Source of the DNA: Vicinamibacteria bacterium | Lineage (GTDB): Bacteria; Acidobacteriota; Vicinamibacteria; Vicinamibacterales; 2-12-FULL-66-21 | Direction of reading: 5' to 3' | Length of the DNA: 13,097 nt | NCBI GenBank assembly: GCA_025937075.1 | Contig: JAICSD010000072.1 | Span: 1-13,097 of the forward strand | Part shown: positions 1 through 5,617 of the stretch, piece after piece | How the letters are laid out: every line of letters begins with the position of its first letter | Position numbering within the stretch: the first letter of the stretch is position 1 | Notes under the pieces: generated by a model | Databases searched by the model: none | Seen by the model: only the letters and a program-made list of their open reading frames with translations | Told to the model about the DNA's origin: nothing | Translations under genes and position numbers: made by a program

Positions 1-498
1 AAGACGCGCAATCCGATGATTCCCGCGGCGGTCGGCGCAGCGATCGCGATCGTCGCCGCAATTGTGCTGATCGGACGTCCGTGGGGAGCGGCTTCGCTGC
101 CGGGGTCCGGGATCCGGGGCTCGGGATCCGTTGGTTCCCTGACGCCAGATAATTCCCGGACCGCAAGCGCCGTCCGAGGCGAACCTGGAACCCCGGACCC
201 CGGATCCCGAGTCCCGAGCCCCGCCGCAGCGTCAGCAGCGCCGCCCGCAACGGGCGTGAACGGCGAGCTGACGGCCATTCGTCGTGTCTGGGTGCGAATC
301 ATCACCGATGGCAATCGCGTGGAACGCGAGCTGCCCGAGGGTACGCGAGTTCCGCTGCACGCGCAGCGCACGCTCACGCTGCGCATTGGCGATGCGGGGG
401 CCGTCAAGATGGTCGTCGACAATCGCGATCAGGGTCCGCTCGGACGCGACGGCGAGGTCGTGGTGCGAACCTTCACTGCCCCGCCGTCAGAGCGCTGA
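1..498 (+). CDS. RodZ-like protein, C-terminal part (TM helix, linker, DUF4115), 5' partial
   Basis: The reading frame is open from base 1 (KTRNPMIPAA...), so the gene enters from the left and its usual N-terminal helix-turn-helix domain is outside the window. What is visible is one hydrophobic segment (about bases 16-90, ending RPWG), then a low-complexity Gly/Ser/Pro linker (about bases 91-260), then a C-terminal beta domain. That domain has the DUF4115 pattern: a 'VWVRIITDG' strand, 'LPEGTRVPL', 'LRIGDAGAVKM', 'GPLGRDGEVVVRTF'. Known family role: RodZ and RodZ-like membrane proteins link the MreB cytoskeleton to cell-wall synthesis, and the DUF4115 domain lies outside the membrane. Calling it RodZ is inference because the HTH is not visible; it could be another HTH/DUF4115 protein. 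The linker is odd: it is encoded by an inverted GC-rich repeat that is translated in both arms. It converges with the elongation factor P gene 28 bp away. Confidence 0.8.
   Translation, partial: KTRNPMIPAAVGAAIAIVAAIVLIGRPWGAASLPGSGIRGSGSVGSLTPDNSRTASAVRGEPGTPDPGSRVPSPAAASAAPPATGVNGELTAIRRVWVRIITDGNRVERELPEGTRVPLHAQRTLTLRIGDAGAVKMVVDNRDQGPLGRDGEVVVRTFTAPPSER
101..223. repeat. Inverted GGG-TC type repeat inside the RodZ-like linker
   Basis: The left arm (about 101-137) is made of GGGGTCC, GGGATCC, GGGGCTC, GGGATCC and GGTTCC units. The right arm (about 187-223) carries the same units on the other strand. A perfect 12-base match CGGGGCTCGGGA (115-126) pairs with TCCCGAGCCCCG (212-223). Both arms stay in frame without a stop and give Pro/Gly/Ser-rich linker residues. 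The unit style resembles the GGTTCC-rich block at 10053-10107. Confidence 0.7.
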
Positions 499-524
499 AT
501 CCTTCAGGATTCGGCATTCGGCAT
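497..524. repeat. Small hairpin plus ATTCGGC heptamer repeat between convergent genes
   Basis: GAATCC-TTCA-GGATTC (497-512) is a perfect 6-bp stem with a 4-base loop. It overlaps the end of the RodZ-like stop codon. It is followed by ATTCGGC twice in tandem (509-515, 516-522) and a partial third copy. The block fills the gap between two convergent genes. It could act as a weak bidirectional terminator, but it has no T-tract in either direction, so I call it a repeat. Confidence 0.5.
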
Positions 525-526
525 CG

Positions 527-1102
527 TCAGGCCCGGCCGGCGAACTCGCGCGTCTCGGTGTGGACCTTGACCTTCTCCCCTTCCTTGATGAACAGCGGCA
601 CGCGAACCTGAAGGCCCGTTTCGAGCGTCGCCACCTTCGTGACACCGCCGCTCGCCGTATCCCCGCGAACGCCTGGTTCGGTGGACGTCACCGTCAGCTC
701 GACGTGCGGCGGGAACTGCACCGCAATCGGATTGCCGTTGTACTTCTGAATCTGCACGATGACGGTGTCGACGAGGAGAAAGCGGTCGTCGCCGAGCGAT
801 TCCGGCCGGAGCGTCAGCGTCTCGAACGTCTCCTGATCCATGAAGTGGTGCCCGCCTGCGTCCGCGTACAGGTAGGCCGCTTCAATCGTCTCGAGATCCG
901 GCTCGGCGAACTTGTCGCCAGCCCTGAAGGTCCTGTCGAACACCGCGCGCGTCAGCAGATTGCGCATCTTGATACGCACGAGCGTCTGCCCGCCGCGGGC
1001 CGTGGGCTTCGAGACCTCTACGTCGAGACAGTGGAACGGCGCGCCGTCCAGCTCGAAGAACATCTTGCGCTTGATCTCGATGGCTTCGATGAGTGCTGCC
1101 AT
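527..1102 (-). CDS. efp: Elongation factor P (arginine-type, PTARG loop)
   Basis: 191 residues, the normal EF-P length, with the three-barrel layout: KOW-like N domain (about 1-66), then OB domains ending in the EF-P signature (GVRGDT..., ATLETGLQVRVPLFIKEGEKVKV). EF-P binds between the ribosomal P and E sites and rescues ribosomes stalled on polyproline. The tip loop that is normally lysine- or arginine-modified reads SKPTARGGQT (31-40), placing Arg36 at the tip. PTARG is also the loop of the E. coli paralogue YeiP/EfpL, whereas the C-terminal half here looks like ordinary EF-P. The ATG at 1102 follows CAGGAG with a short 3-nt gap; the next Met (residue 14) would cut into the first barrel, so the longer start is preferred. 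It lies 25 bp behind the methyltransferase gene and is probably cotranscribed with it. No modification enzyme is visible in the window. Confidence 0.93.
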   Translation of the reverse strand: MAALIEAIEIKRKMFFELDGAPFHCLDVEVSKPTARGGQTLVRIKMRNLLTRAVFDRTFRAGDKFAEPDLETIEAAYLYADAGGHHFMDQETFETLTLRPESLGDDRFLLVDTVIVQIQKYNGNPIAVQFPPHVELTVTSTEPGVRGDTASGGVTKVATLETGLQVRVPLFIKEGEKVKVHTETREFAGRA

Positions 1103-1127
1103 GCGCTCCTGTCCGACGCTTCCGCGA

Positions 1128-1985
1128 TCAGCCCGCTCTTTTGGCGCTCCACTTCACCGGCTTCTGCCCTCCGGTCGCGCCATCCATCTCGTTTCCGGTC
1201 ACATGACCGGTGTACTGGACGCCACCCGCCGTGAAGGTGATCTCGTCGCCGCGCAGCTTACCGCCTGAAATCGGCGCGCTGCCGAGCGTTCCAGCGACTG
1301 ACTGGAACTGCTGCTTCAGCGTGAGCGTTCCCTGCGGCATCTGCCACGTGCCTTCGACCTTGGCCGGAACGATCCACAACAGCGCGGTGCACCAGCTCGT
1401 GCACTCGTCCGTAATCGTCTCGGTCTGATCGGCCGGCCAGTCGTCCATCGTGAACGTGTTCGACACGACGCGCGTCCCTGGCTTGAGATCGAGGATCTTC
1501 GGCCGGAGCTTCAGATTGATCTGCGGCAGCAGGAACATCGTGATGACCGTTGCCTTCGAGAAATCGGTCTCGAACAGATCCGCCTTGACGAACGTCGCGC
1601 GGTTGGAGACGCCGGCCGCTTCGGCGTTCTTCTTCGAGAGCGCGACCATGTCGGGGTTGTACTCCACGCCCATCGCGCGTGCGCCGCGCTTGGCCGCGGT
1701 GATGACGGTCCTGCCGTCACCCGACCCGAGGTCCATCACGAAGTCGGTGGGAGTCACCTTCGCCATGTCGAGCATCTTGTCGACGAGCGCCTGCGAGGTC
1801 GGCACCCACACGACGTCCTTTCCGGCCTGCCCGACGGTGGGCTCGAACGGCTTCTGCGTCGAGGGCTGTGCAGGCGCCTGCGTCGAGGGCTGCGCCGGCG
1901 CCTGCGTTTGTGCGAGCGCCGCGGCGCACACCAGGGTGAACAGGAAAAGGAACGAAGCGGTGCGGACGGGCTTCAATGCGTGCAT
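1128..1985 (-). CDS. Exported class I SAM-dependent methyltransferase (FAM173-like) with C-terminal beta module
   Basis: 285 residues. Residues 1-25 look like a Sec signal peptide: basic start, hydrophobic core SFLFLFTLVCAAALA, AxA-type cleavage before Gln26. A Pro/Gln/Thr linker with PAQPSTQ in tandem follows (26-48). The catalytic part begins with VPTSQALVDKML and has SAM motif I DLGSGDGR (85-92), an acidic ribose-binding position in GVEYNP (Glu108) and KADLFE (Asp136), all typical of class I methyltransferases. The VPT...DLGSGDGR pattern is closest to the FAM173/ATPSCKMT lysine methyltransferase family. From about residue 212 a separate strand-rich module (GTW...GGKLRGDEITFT...YTGHVTGNEMDG) ends the protein. 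Substrate is unknown. Export is odd because SAM is cytosolic; the N-terminus might instead anchor the protein with its domain inside. A strong GGAGG lies 4 nt before ATG. Confidence 0.82.
   Translation of the reverse strand: MHALKPVRTASFLFLFTLVCAAALAQTQAPAQPSTQAPAQPSTQKPFEPTVGQAGKDVVWVPTSQALVDKMLDMAKVTPTDFVMDLGSGDGRTVITAAKRGARAMGVEYNPDMVALSKKNAEAAGVSNRATFVKADLFETDFSKATVITMFLLPQINLKLRPKILDLKPGTRVVSNTFTMDDWPADQTETITDECTSWCTALLWIVPAKVEGTWQMPQGTLTLKQQFQSVAGTLGSAPISGGKLRGDEITFTAGGVQYTGHVTGNEMDGATGGQKPVKWSAKRAG
1858..1906 (-). repeat. Short tandem repeat coding the methyltransferase linker
   Basis: Two near-identical 24-bp units (GGCGCCTGCGTCGAGGGCTG and neighbours on the + strand) encode the duplicated QAPAQPST in the linker after the signal peptide. 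In-frame slippage here would lengthen or shorten the linker by 8 residues. Confidence 0.7.
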
Positions 1986-2072
1986 GAGTCCTCCCGAATA
2001 GCACCGGTCAGCCTAGCACGGAAGCCGGCTTGCCGCGCCGTCGCACGTCGTGCGCAAGGCCGCGCAGGCGGA

Positions 2073-3200
2073 TCAGGCGGTCACGGCCTGGGTGCCTGGC
2101 TTGGGCACCGGGGCGGGCAGCGCGATCCCTGCGCGCTTCAAGAGCGCGTCCATCCCGGCCTTGTCGACGGCTTTGGCCATCGCCTCCTCCGGTGCGACGA
2201 GCTTCCGCGTGACGAGATCGATCAGCGCGTCGTTGAGCGTCACCATCCCGTGCGCCTTGTTGACCTGCATGATGGAGGGGATCTGAAACGTCTTTCCTTC
2301 GCGAATCAGGTTGCTCACCGCCTGCGTCGCGATGAGCACCTCGAGCGCCGCCACGCGGCCGCCCCCGATCTTGCGGCAAAGCGTCTGGGCGACCACGCCG
2401 CGGAGCGATTCGGACAGCATGATGCGGATCTGCGCCTGACGATCCGCGGGAAACTGATCGATCACGCGATCGACGGTGGACGCCGCCGTTGTCGTGTGGA
2501 GCGTACCGAACACCAGATGTCCGGTTTCCGCCGTTTCGATCGCGATCGCGACGGTCTCCAGATCGCGCAGCTCGCCGACGAGGATGATGTCCGGATCCTC
2601 GCGCAGCGCCGCCCGCAGCGCCTGCTTGAACGACTCCGTGTGCGTGTGCACCTCGCGCTGGTTGATCAGGCACTTCTGGTTCTGGTGCACGAACTCGATC
2701 GGATCCTCAATCGTGATGATGTGGTCCTGCCGCGTGCGGTTGACGTAATCGATCATCGCGCAGAGGGTCGTCGACTTGCCGGAGCCCGTGGGCCCCGTCA
2801 CCAGGATGAGTCCTTTGTTCAGATGACAGAGCTGCAGCAGGTGCGGCGAGAGGCCGAGCTGCTCCGCGGTGAGGATTTTCGTCGGGATGACACGGAACAC
2901 CGCGCCCGGTCCGCGGCGGTCCGCGAACACGTTCGCGCGAAAGCGCGCCAGCTCTGGAATCTCGTACGCGAAGTCCGTATCGTGCCGCTCGCTGTATTCC
3001 TTGCGGTTCTTCTCCGGCATGATCGGCGCGAGCAGATGCGCGAGATCGTCGCCGGTCAGCACGGCGGCGGATGCGTCCAGCGGCTGCACCAGCCCGTCCT
3101 TCCGCACCATCGGCGGCGATCCGACGCAGAGGTGGAGGTCCGACGCGCCGAGCTGGCACATCGCGGTGAACAGTTGATCGATCGGAGCGGGGCCGGTCAT
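2073..3200 (-). CDS. pilT: Type IV pilus retraction ATPase PilT
   Basis: 375 residues, close to the usual 340-380. N-terminal PAS-like region (1-100) with the family start 'LGASDLHLCVGSPPMVRKDG'. The RecA-like ATPase core has Walker A GPTGSGKS (136-143), Asp box ITIEDPIEFVHQ (about 163-173), Walker B DPDIILVGELRD (202-213) and His box GHLVFGTLHT (227-236). PilT's diagnostic retraction motif is present as AVSNLIREGKT (294-304, usually AIRNLIREGKT), which separates it from PilB. The protein works as a cytoplasmic hexamer at the base of the pilus and drives retraction for twitching motility. I chose the ATG at 3200 because it fits PilT N-termini and overlaps the preceding stop as ATGA, which suggests translational coupling. 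The frame stays open far upstream (to 3821) but that part is antisense or out-of-frame shadow. Other pilus genes are not in the window. Confidence 0.95.
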   Translation of the reverse strand: MTGPAPIDQLFTAMCQLGASDLHLCVGSPPMVRKDGLVQPLDASAAVLTGDDLAHLLAPIMPEKNRKEYSERHDTDFAYEIPELARFRANVFADRRGPGAVFRVIPTKILTAEQLGLSPHLLQLCHLNKGLILVTGPTGSGKSTTLCAMIDYVNRTRQDHIITIEDPIEFVHQNQKCLINQREVHTHTESFKQALRAALREDPDIILVGELRDLETVAIAIETAETGHLVFGTLHTTTAASTVDRVIDQFPADRQAQIRIMLSESLRGVVAQTLCRKIGGGRVAALEVLIATQAVSNLIREGKTFQIPSIMQVNKAHGMVTLNDALIDLVTRKLVAPEEAMAKAVDKAGMDALLKRAGIALPAPVPKPGTQAVTA

Positions 3201-3688
3201 AAGAGGATGATTTCCGACATTTCGACGATGTGGGCGGTGTTGACGATGACGGTCATGCCGTCGGCTTCGAGGTAGCGGAACGTGTCGGGCTGGCGAGCCC
3301 AGTCGCTCAGCCGATCCCGCCCCTCTGGACGGTAGACGCGCACGAGACCCGTGAGGCGATGGTTGCCGGCGAGAACGATGGCGGCCGCGCGGCGCCGCGC
3401 GATGTTGTATCCCGGCTCCAGTGCCGCCTCGTTGTCCGGAACCGTCACGGTCATCACCTGGACGCGATTGAGCAGCACGATCTCGGGCCCGTCCTCTCCG
3501 TCCACCTCCAACGGAAAGAATCCGGCTTCCGAATTGAGCAGGTCTATGACGCGCTCGGGGCCTTCGTGCTTGCTGCTCGCACCCAGGAAGAGGTGCCCGC
3601 GAAGCGTGCGGCCTCCCGAGAGCATCACGGCGGCGGCGATCCGCCGCTTCTCGAACCGGTATTCCGACGTTTCCACGTCCGTGCTCAT
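3197..3688 (-). CDS. Conserved-looking protein with two tandem beta modules, coupled to pilT
   Basis: 163 residues, no signal peptide or membrane segment. I do not recognise a named family. It contains an internal duplication. Module A (about 14-82) runs RRIAAAVMLSGGRTLRGHLF, then R-x-IDLL, FFPLEV, IVLLNRVQVMTV. Module B (about 98-160) runs RRRAAAIVLAGNHRLTGLV, then RDRLSDW, FRYLEA, VIVNTAHIVEMSEI. Each is a strand-rich unit of the 'basic-hydrophobic, G-x-L-x-G, aromatic-L-E, V-x-N-x-x-x-I/V' type. The stop codon overlaps the PilT start (ATGA, 3197-3200), so it is probably co-translated with PilT and may act with it; that is inference. No Shine-Dalgarno lies before its ATG, but GATAAC lies 8 nt upstream, a distance that would fit a leaderless start. 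It opens the minus-strand cluster. Confidence 0.8.
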   Translation of the reverse strand: MSTDVETSEYRFEKRRIAAAVMLSGGRTLRGHLFLGASSKHEGPERVIDLLNSEAGFFPLEVDGEDGPEIVLLNRVQVMTVTVPDNEAALEPGYNIARRRAAAIVLAGNHRLTGLVRVYRPEGRDRLSDWARQPDTFRYLEADGMTVIVNTAHIVEMSEIILL

Positions 3689-3746
3689 ACGGCGGAGTTA
3701 TCGGCCGATCCGGCGCGCAGCCGTTGCACGGAATTGCATGTGGTTT

Positions 3747-3802
3747 CGCGGGCCTGGAAGGCCCGCGCCACGACTCGCGGCCCTGAAAGGACCGCGCCAC
3801 GA
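3747..3802. repeat. Two tandem REP-like hairpins with conserved CGCCACGA tail
   Basis: Two 27-bp units with a 29-bp period: 3747-3773 and 3776-3802. Unit 1 is CGCGGGCC-TGGAA-GGCCCGCG, a perfect 8-bp stem. Unit 2 is CGCGGCCC-TGAAA-GGACCGCG, an 8-bp stem with one C-A mismatch. Both are followed by CCACGA. An inverted copy of the tail, ATCGTGGCG (3840-3848), faces CGCCACGAT (3795-3803). The block lies between the divergent PilT cluster and the sugar operon. It looks like a REP/BIME-type repeat and could also affect transcripts that read across it. Confidence 0.7.
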
Positions 3803-3815
3803 TCGCCGCCGCCCA

Positions 3816-3844
3816 TTGCACAACAATCTGCCCTGCACTATCGT
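3816..3844 (+). promoter_or_regulatory. Possible weak promoter for the sugar operon
   Basis: TTGCAC (3816-3821) and TATCGT (3839-3844), separated by 17 nt, have the spacing of a sigma-70 promoter but only partial matches. The -10 would overlap the inverted repeat tail, and transcription would start just before the ATG at 3854. Weak evidence, given only because no better promoter is visible in the 165-bp divergent gap. Confidence 0.2.
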
Positions 3845-3853
3845 GGCGGACGA

Positions 3854-4552
3854 ATGGACCTGCAACGTCTGCCGCATCCGATCGTTCAACTTTCGCTGGA
3901 TCTCACGTCGCTCGACGAAGCGCTCGAGACCGCAGCCGTGGGCGTGGACGCCGGCGTCGACTGGCTCGAGGCGGGCACGCCCCTGCTGCTCGCCGAAGGG
4001 CTGCACGCGGTCGAGGGACTGCGCAGGCGGTTCCCCGATCGTCCGATCGTCGCGGATCTGAAGACGATGGACGGCGGCTATCTCGAAGCCGAGATGATGG
4101 CAAAGGCCGGCGCCGACTTCGTCGTCGTCATGGGACGCGCGCACGAGGCGACGATTCGCCGCGTCATCGATGCCGGGCGCGATTTCGGGATCAAGGTGAT
4201 GGGCGACAACCTGGGCGCGTCGGATCGCGTCGCGTGCGCAAAGTGGATGGAAGACCTCGGGGTGGACGTGATCGTCCACCATATCGGCTTCGACGAGCGG
4301 AACATGATCAAGGGCCTGAGTCCGATGGACGAACTGGATCGGGTCGTCGCGTCCGTATCCGTGCCGGTCCAGGCCGTCGGGGGACTATCGATCCCGCAGG
4401 CGATCGACTGTCCTCGTCACGGCGCGCCGCTCGTGGTAATCGGTGCGCCGCTGGTGATCGACGGCGCCGCGTTCCGTCCAGCCGACGACAATCTGTTTTC
4501 GGTGCTGAAGAAGATCTGCGACGAGATCCATCAGGTAAAGGTACCATCCTAG
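3854..4552 (+). CDS. HUMPS-family TIM barrel (hexulose-6-phosphate synthase / 3-keto-L-gulonate-6-phosphate decarboxylase-like)
   Basis: 232 residues, the normal size of a single-domain OMP-decarboxylase-superfamily barrel. Visible active-site marks: Asp16 in QLSLD (strand 1), Glu39 in WLEAG, the superfamily D-x-K-x-x-D as DLKTMD (68-73) followed by GGYLEAEM, Asp118 in VMGDN, His142/His143 in VHHIGFDER, and the phosphate-loop strand AVGGLS (about 173-178). HPS condenses formaldehyde with ribulose 5-phosphate or splits the product; KGPDC (UlaD/SgbH) decarboxylates a 3-keto sugar-acid phosphate. The last phosphate loop reads VIGAPLVIDG, lacking the VGRAI arginine usual in both, so the substrate may differ. 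The ATG at 3854 matches family N-termini; the frame is open upstream but only over the repeat and the antisense gene. First gene of a four-gene operon, 2 nt before the dehydrogenase. Confidence 0.85.
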   Translation: MDLQRLPHPIVQLSLDLTSLDEALETAAVGVDAGVDWLEAGTPLLLAEGLHAVEGLRRRFPDRPIVADLKTMDGGYLEAEMMAKAGADFVVVMGRAHEATIRRVIDAGRDFGIKVMGDNLGASDRVACAKWMEDLGVDVIVHHIGFDERNMIKGLSPMDELDRVVASVSVPVQAVGGLSIPQAIDCPRHGAPLVVIGAPLVIDGAAFRPADDNLFSVLKKICDEIHQVKVPS

Positions 4553-4554
4553 AC

Positions 4555-5604
4555 ATGCCCACTCAGCCCGCCGTCGTTCATTACGCGCTGGAGCCCGGAG
4601 CCGTCGAACTGCGGGAGATTGCCGTTCCGGAGATTGCCGACGAGGAAGTGCTGCTCGAAGTCGGGGCGGTTTCCGTGTGCGGCTCGGATGTGCACCAGGC
4701 GCACAATACGCACTCGTGGCCGGTGAACATTCCCGTCGTGCTCGGCCACGAGTTCGGCGGGACTGTCGCGAAGGTCGGCCGCGCGGTACGCGGCTTTCGT
4801 GAAGGCGACCGGGTCGTCAGCGAAACCGCCGCGCAGATCTGCGGCGAGTGCGAGTTGTGCCGCACGGGACGCTACAACCTGTGCCCGTCGCGCAAGGGCT
4901 TCGGGTACGGGGTGGACGGGGCGATGGCGCGTTTCGTCCGTGTGCCGGGGCGCTGTCTGCATCACATTCCCGATTCGCTGGCGTTCGATACCGCGTGCCT
5001 CACCGAGCCGCATGCCGTCGCCTATCAGGCGATGTGCGTGAACTCGACCATCCGTCCCGGCGATCTCGTCGTCGTGCTCGGGCCGGGACCGATTGGGCTG
5101 TTGTGCACGCGGATGGCGACGCTCTCGGGCGCCGATCCCCTGATCGTGGCCGGCCTGACCGCCGATACGCCGCGACTCGAGGCCGCATGCCGGCTTGGCG
5201 CCACGCAGGCGGTGAACGTGCAGAAAGAAGATCTGCTCGACGCCGTCCGGAGCCACGATCCGCTCGGCGCGAACGTCGTCTGCGACGCGTCGGGATCGAG
5301 CCGCACGCTCGAGATCGCGCTTCGTCTCGCGCGCCCCGGCGGCCATGTCATCAAGGTCGGCTGGTCGCCGGAGAAGCTCGCGACCGATCTCAACCCGCTG
5401 GTTCAGGGCAACGTCACGCTGCAGGGATCGTTCAGCCACAACTATCCCGTCTGGGAGCGCGTGATCCACCTGCTCGACCGCGGATTGACGATGCCGCACG
5501 AGATCGTCGGGCTGCGGGCGCCGCTCAGCGGCTGGCGCGAGGCGTTCGACTCGATGCACGACGGCCGCGTGATCAAGTCCGTCCTCGTGCCCTCGTTGTC
5601 CTGA
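4555..5604 (+). CDS. Zinc-dependent medium-chain alcohol/polyol dehydrogenase
   Basis: 349 residues, typical MDR length. Catalytic zinc ligands are Cys42 (VCGSDVH), His65-Glu66 (GHEFGG) and Glu151 (LTEPHAV), as in sorbitol and threonine dehydrogenases. The structural zinc loop is complete: Cys96, 99, 102 and 110 (ICGECELCRTGRYNLC). The Rossmann fold carries GPGPIG (176-181). After the second strand the sequence is VAGLTADTPRL without the acidic residue in its usual place, so NAD versus NADP cannot be decided. It probably oxidises a secondary hydroxyl of a sugar, polyol or sugar acid in the cytoplasm. It starts 2 nt after the HUMPS stop; AGGTAAAGG lies 13 nt before the ATG. It is followed 13 nt later by the SDR. 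The true substrate is unknown; annotations such as threonine or sorbitol dehydrogenase would be guesses. Confidence 0.92.
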   Translation: MPTQPAVVHYALEPGAVELREIAVPEIADEEVLLEVGAVSVCGSDVHQAHNTHSWPVNIPVVLGHEFGGTVAKVGRAVRGFREGDRVVSETAAQICGECELCRTGRYNLCPSRKGFGYGVDGAMARFVRVPGRCLHHIPDSLAFDTACLTEPHAVAYQAMCVNSTIRPGDLVVVLGPGPIGLLCTRMATLSGADPLIVAGLTADTPRLEAACRLGATQAVNVQKEDLLDAVRSHDPLGANVVCDASGSSRTLEIALRLARPGGHVIKVGWSPEKLATDLNPLVQGNVTLQGSFSHNYPVWERVIHLLDRGLTMPHEIVGLRAPLSGWREAFDSMHDGRVIKSVLVPSLS

Positions 5605-5617
5605 GGACGCCGACCGC

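Noticed and set aside
2042..2054. CGCAC-GTC-GTGCG hairpin after pilT as a terminator
   Set aside because: The stem has only 5 bp with a 3-base loop and no T-run; the downstream gene is on the same strand and may be cotranscribed.
1908..3275. Open frame of 455 residues on the + strand across pilT
   Set aside because: The minus strand carries all PilT motifs; the + translation is Arg/His/Asp-rich low-complexity shadow sequence.
3201..3821. N-terminal extension of PilT to 582 residues
   Set aside because: The extra 207 residues overlap the coupled duplicated protein in another frame and the repeat region. PilT N-termini fit ATG 3200.
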